From: Echiichthys vipera | Lineage: Eukaryota; Chordata; Actinopteri; Perciformes; Trachinidae | Assembly: GCA_963691815.1 (NCBI GenBank) | Contig: OY829658.1 | Coordinates: forward strand, 16,139,326 to 16,203,325 | Direction of reading: 5' to 3' | Length of the DNA: 64,000 nucleotides | In this document: piece by piece, positions 61,501 through 64,000 of the stretch | Position numbering within the stretch: the first letter of the stretch is position 1 | How the letters are laid out: every line of letters begins with the position of its first letter | Position numbers and translations under genes: made by a program | The notes under the pieces: generated by a model | Seen by the model: the letters and a program-made list of their open reading frames with translations, nothing else | What the model was told of the DNA's origin: nothing | The model's database searches: none

Positions 61501-64000
61501 AGAACATGTTTCCATCATATAACATTTTCTCTGTTTGTAGCAGTGGTGAACCAGTGTCCTGTTTAACCAGCACTGATTGACTTATGTTTTATTACTCTCC
61601 TTTCGTTCCTGGCAGAAAGAGGATGGCTTGGTTGCTGCGGGTAAGTAGTCTTCATCTTCAGCCTTCTCATTTTGTTCTGTTCTTGCCTTGAGTATATTTG
61701 CTGTCTCTTCTGGCAGGTAATTCAGTCCACACACAGAGGTAACACAGGTCACTCTAATCTGTTGCCTGGTTTGAATGGACGGCATTTTAAAGTAGACTCA
61801 TCAAAGGCTGTGATCCTCTTATAATGATGATGAACTTAAAGGAGAACTAGAATGGCCGAACTCCACCACAGCCAGTGATGCATTCGCATGCTCCTCGAAT
61901 GGTCCCAGTTCCAGAGTTGAGGAGTCGTTCAATCTTCCGACTTTGGCGTGTTCATGAGCTTTAAGTTGTGATGTGGAAACAACAGAGGTGCTAAAAAGAA
62001 CAAAGAGCATTACATGAATGAATCTCTACACACCTTGATGTGCTTTTCAACTTGGGCTGTGTTCATGCTTTAGCTCGGGACCCTTATGCCAAGAGCCCTC
62101 TACCCAAGGCAAATTTGGATTGGCTTGGCACTTGGAGCTCAAGCTTATTTCATAGAGGACATTTTCTGCGACAGAAGGTGTGTGGGGTTTCTGCTGTCCT
62201 GATTCAATGGGGAGCTTGTTCCACCATTGTCAAACTCCCTTCCTAGTGAGGGAGTAGCAAGCTGTTGTCGCAGTAGCAGAGCGCAGTGTAATATCAGAAC
62301 AAGTTCTCCAGTTTCCTCCTGGTGAAAGGTACTGGTAGTTGGTGACTCCTTGTCACTGCAAGAGGTGTGAAAAGCACAACGACTTCAAGATTCCAGACAC
62401 AAGAGCACAAATTATATGGTTTGAACAGTACAGCAAACTGACGACTTTGAAAGTCTTGTAGTTGGAACTTGGCATTAGTTAAAGTTAAGGGGAATCACCT
62501 GCACAGAGCCCTGACCTTACCCCACGAACACCTTTGAAATGAATGGGAGAGCCGACTACGAGCCAGACCATACCCAGCCTTACCCAACCGCACACAACCT
62601 CACAAAGGCGCTTGTGGCTGAATTGGAGTTTTCTAGCCACATTCAAAAGTTGCCTTCCCAATCCAGGCTGCTATAGCAGCATATTTATGCCAGTGCTTTT
62701 TGAATAAGATGTTCGACAATTGCACAGGTGTAATGGTCAGTTGTTGATATGCGTGCCATATAATGTATGTTGGACAGTTATTAGGCACAGTTAGTTTGCA
62801 GATTGCTGACTGATGCAAAATGATGTGCCAGAACTGGCATCACTCTGGGTTCTTTAACCAGCCAATTCTAGCCAGAGTCCACATAACTAGAGCTGATGGC
62901 CTGTTGTATTTTTATCTTGTCAGCGGTGGAGGACAGTTGTTGCACTGTGCAACTTGTCTTGGATCGTGAGATGATTGGTCTGGGTAGATGAATTATGCTG
63001 GGTTAAGTAACCAGTTACTATGGGCTGACAGTCTCGTGAATTTAACAGTGAGAGAACTACCATTGAGGTGCCACCTGGGCTCGATCCAGCCTCAGATGCA
63101 ATGGCATCAGGAATTTGGATAACAGGTGAGACTGGCTCAGCACACTGTGAGCTGGACCGGGGAGAGGCTTCTCCTGCTGTGTGGCCTGATTTATCAGTTT
63201 AAAGTCTGTGGGCACAACTGACATAATGCTCATCATTTGCACAATGGTGCAGTCTCTTGAAAAAATCTACAAAGAGCTAAGTCTGCCTAAATGGCTGCCC
63301 CAAAAATACTGTAGCCATATTTGCCGGCTATATAAATCACTGTGGTGCAGAAACCTCAATGAGTGCACCAACACTTGCCAACATCACTGTGGTTTAACGC
63401 AAAGAAGGGTGTCATGGTTAACTCGGTCCCAGAGGCTTGCAGAGAAGCCGATGCGACCCCAAATGTCACCAACGTGTTGTGCAACCTTGCACATCAGATA
63501 AGCGGATTGTTTGATCCTACTTTCTGTTGGGAGGTGAGTTCAGAACTGAAAAGAAAAAGTGGTTTATGTGTCTTGTATGTATTAAAAAACAGCCACAAAT
63601 ATGTTTCCAAATGACTCCTGTGTATGTTTGATGTTTAAAAAAACCCTCTCTCTTAATGTTTTCTTTTGCTAACTACTAGTTTTTGTTTTTTTTAGGGCTT
63701 GCGGTCAGATCTCACCACATACCAGTATTTGAAGACATTATACAATATCTGGAATACATGAAGCTTGATGAACCCATCATTGGTGAATAACTTTTTTAGT
63801 TTTAAACAGTTTTCCATGATAATTTGACCCCCTCTTTTTTTAAATTATAGTTATCTTTTTATCTTTTTAACATTGAAAGAACAATAAAATAAAAAATGCT
63901 CGTCATTTTATTTGTCAATTTCACATGTGATGCCTATTTAACTTTTTTTCTGCTTATATCTTAGGTTTGAACTTTGTGGAAGAACTGCCTTGTAATGGCC
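58520..64000 (+). CDS. Gene C: third paralogue, 5' part only (runs off the right edge)
   Basis: Visible exons are 58520-58576, 59243-59311, 61616-61640, 63696-63782 and 63965 onward. Finger 1 (C18, C21, H34, H40; C-x2-C-x12-H-x5-H) is split by intron 1 directly after the residue following the first Cys, exactly as in finger 1 and finger 4 of gene A. Exons 2 and 3 have the same 69- and 25-nt lengths. Exon 4 ends EPIIG in phase 1. The partial exon 5 starts GLNFVEELPC, like the opening of the finger exons in A and B, so a second finger is expected beyond the window. The start codon is the first in frame, before an acidic segment. The role is inferred from the paralogues. Confidence 0.88.
59312..61615. 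other. Intron 2 of gene C
   Basis: This 2.3-kb intron has no recognised exon, repeat with clear ends or domain-bearing open frame. The open frames at 60256-60646 overlap in several frames and show no family motif. Confidence 0.6.
61641..63695. other. Intron 3 of gene C
   Basis: This 2.1-kb intron has no recognised exon. The open frames at 63208-63614 end near a good donor (gtgagt at about 63534), but their sequence does not fit the module grammar or phase. They are left as non-coding. Confidence 0.55.

Noticed and set aside
63208..63614. Overlapping open frames with a following gtgagt donor in gene C intron 3
   Set aside because: They fit neither the phase needed between exons 3 and 4 nor any known module exon.

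Overview
This is vertebrate nuclear DNA, almost certainly from a teleost fish. It has long introns with GT/AG junctions, many dispersed repeats and foldback elements of the kind common in bony fish, long CA microsatellites, and a clear rprd1a orthologue. I reconstructed gene models by hand from splice sites, reading phase and exon-to-exon homology. No RNA genes, CRISPR arrays or prokaryotic features were seen.

Layout, all genes on the + strand: (1) 1-4269, intergenic, rich in transposon remnants. (2) 4270-35423, gene A, about 49 coding exons and about 2,600 residues: a giant protein of nine U1/matrin-like C2H2 zinc-finger modules, a ~318-residue Ala/Ser/Thr/Pro minisatellite exon, a charged exon, a Ser/Thr-rich exon and a Tyr/Gly/Gln/Asn-rich tail. 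(3) 35424-42309, intergenic DNA and the gene B leader, with a retroelement flanked by a 14-bp target duplication and a 136-bp CA tract. (4) 42310-46606, gene B, 11 coding exons and 804 residues, with two modules of the same type and a similar low-complexity tail. (5) 48441-57007, rprd1a, 7 exons and 294 residues, an RNA polymerase II CTD-binding protein. (6) 58520 to beyond the right edge, gene C, a third paralogue of which five exons are visible.

Genes A, B and C share one exon grammar. A finger exon (134-149 nt, phase 1 to 0) begins inside a Gly codon. It is followed by a linker exon (102-147 nt, phase 0 to 0), usually a 58-nt exon (phase 0 to 1), and one or more phase 1-1 exons that usually end in Pro-x-(Ile/Leu)-Gly. 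The module is phase-symmetric, so it can be duplicated without breaking the frame. I read this as a family that grew by tandem module duplication and then by gene duplication around rprd1a. I cannot assign a published name to A, B or C. A nuclear, nucleic-acid-binding role is inferred from the fingers and the KR-rich motifs.

The most unusual signals are the modular gene itself, its repeat exon (open in all three forward and two reverse frames over long stretches), a perfect 116-bp inverted repeat just upstream of that exon, and a duplicated 18-nt microexon with its intron.
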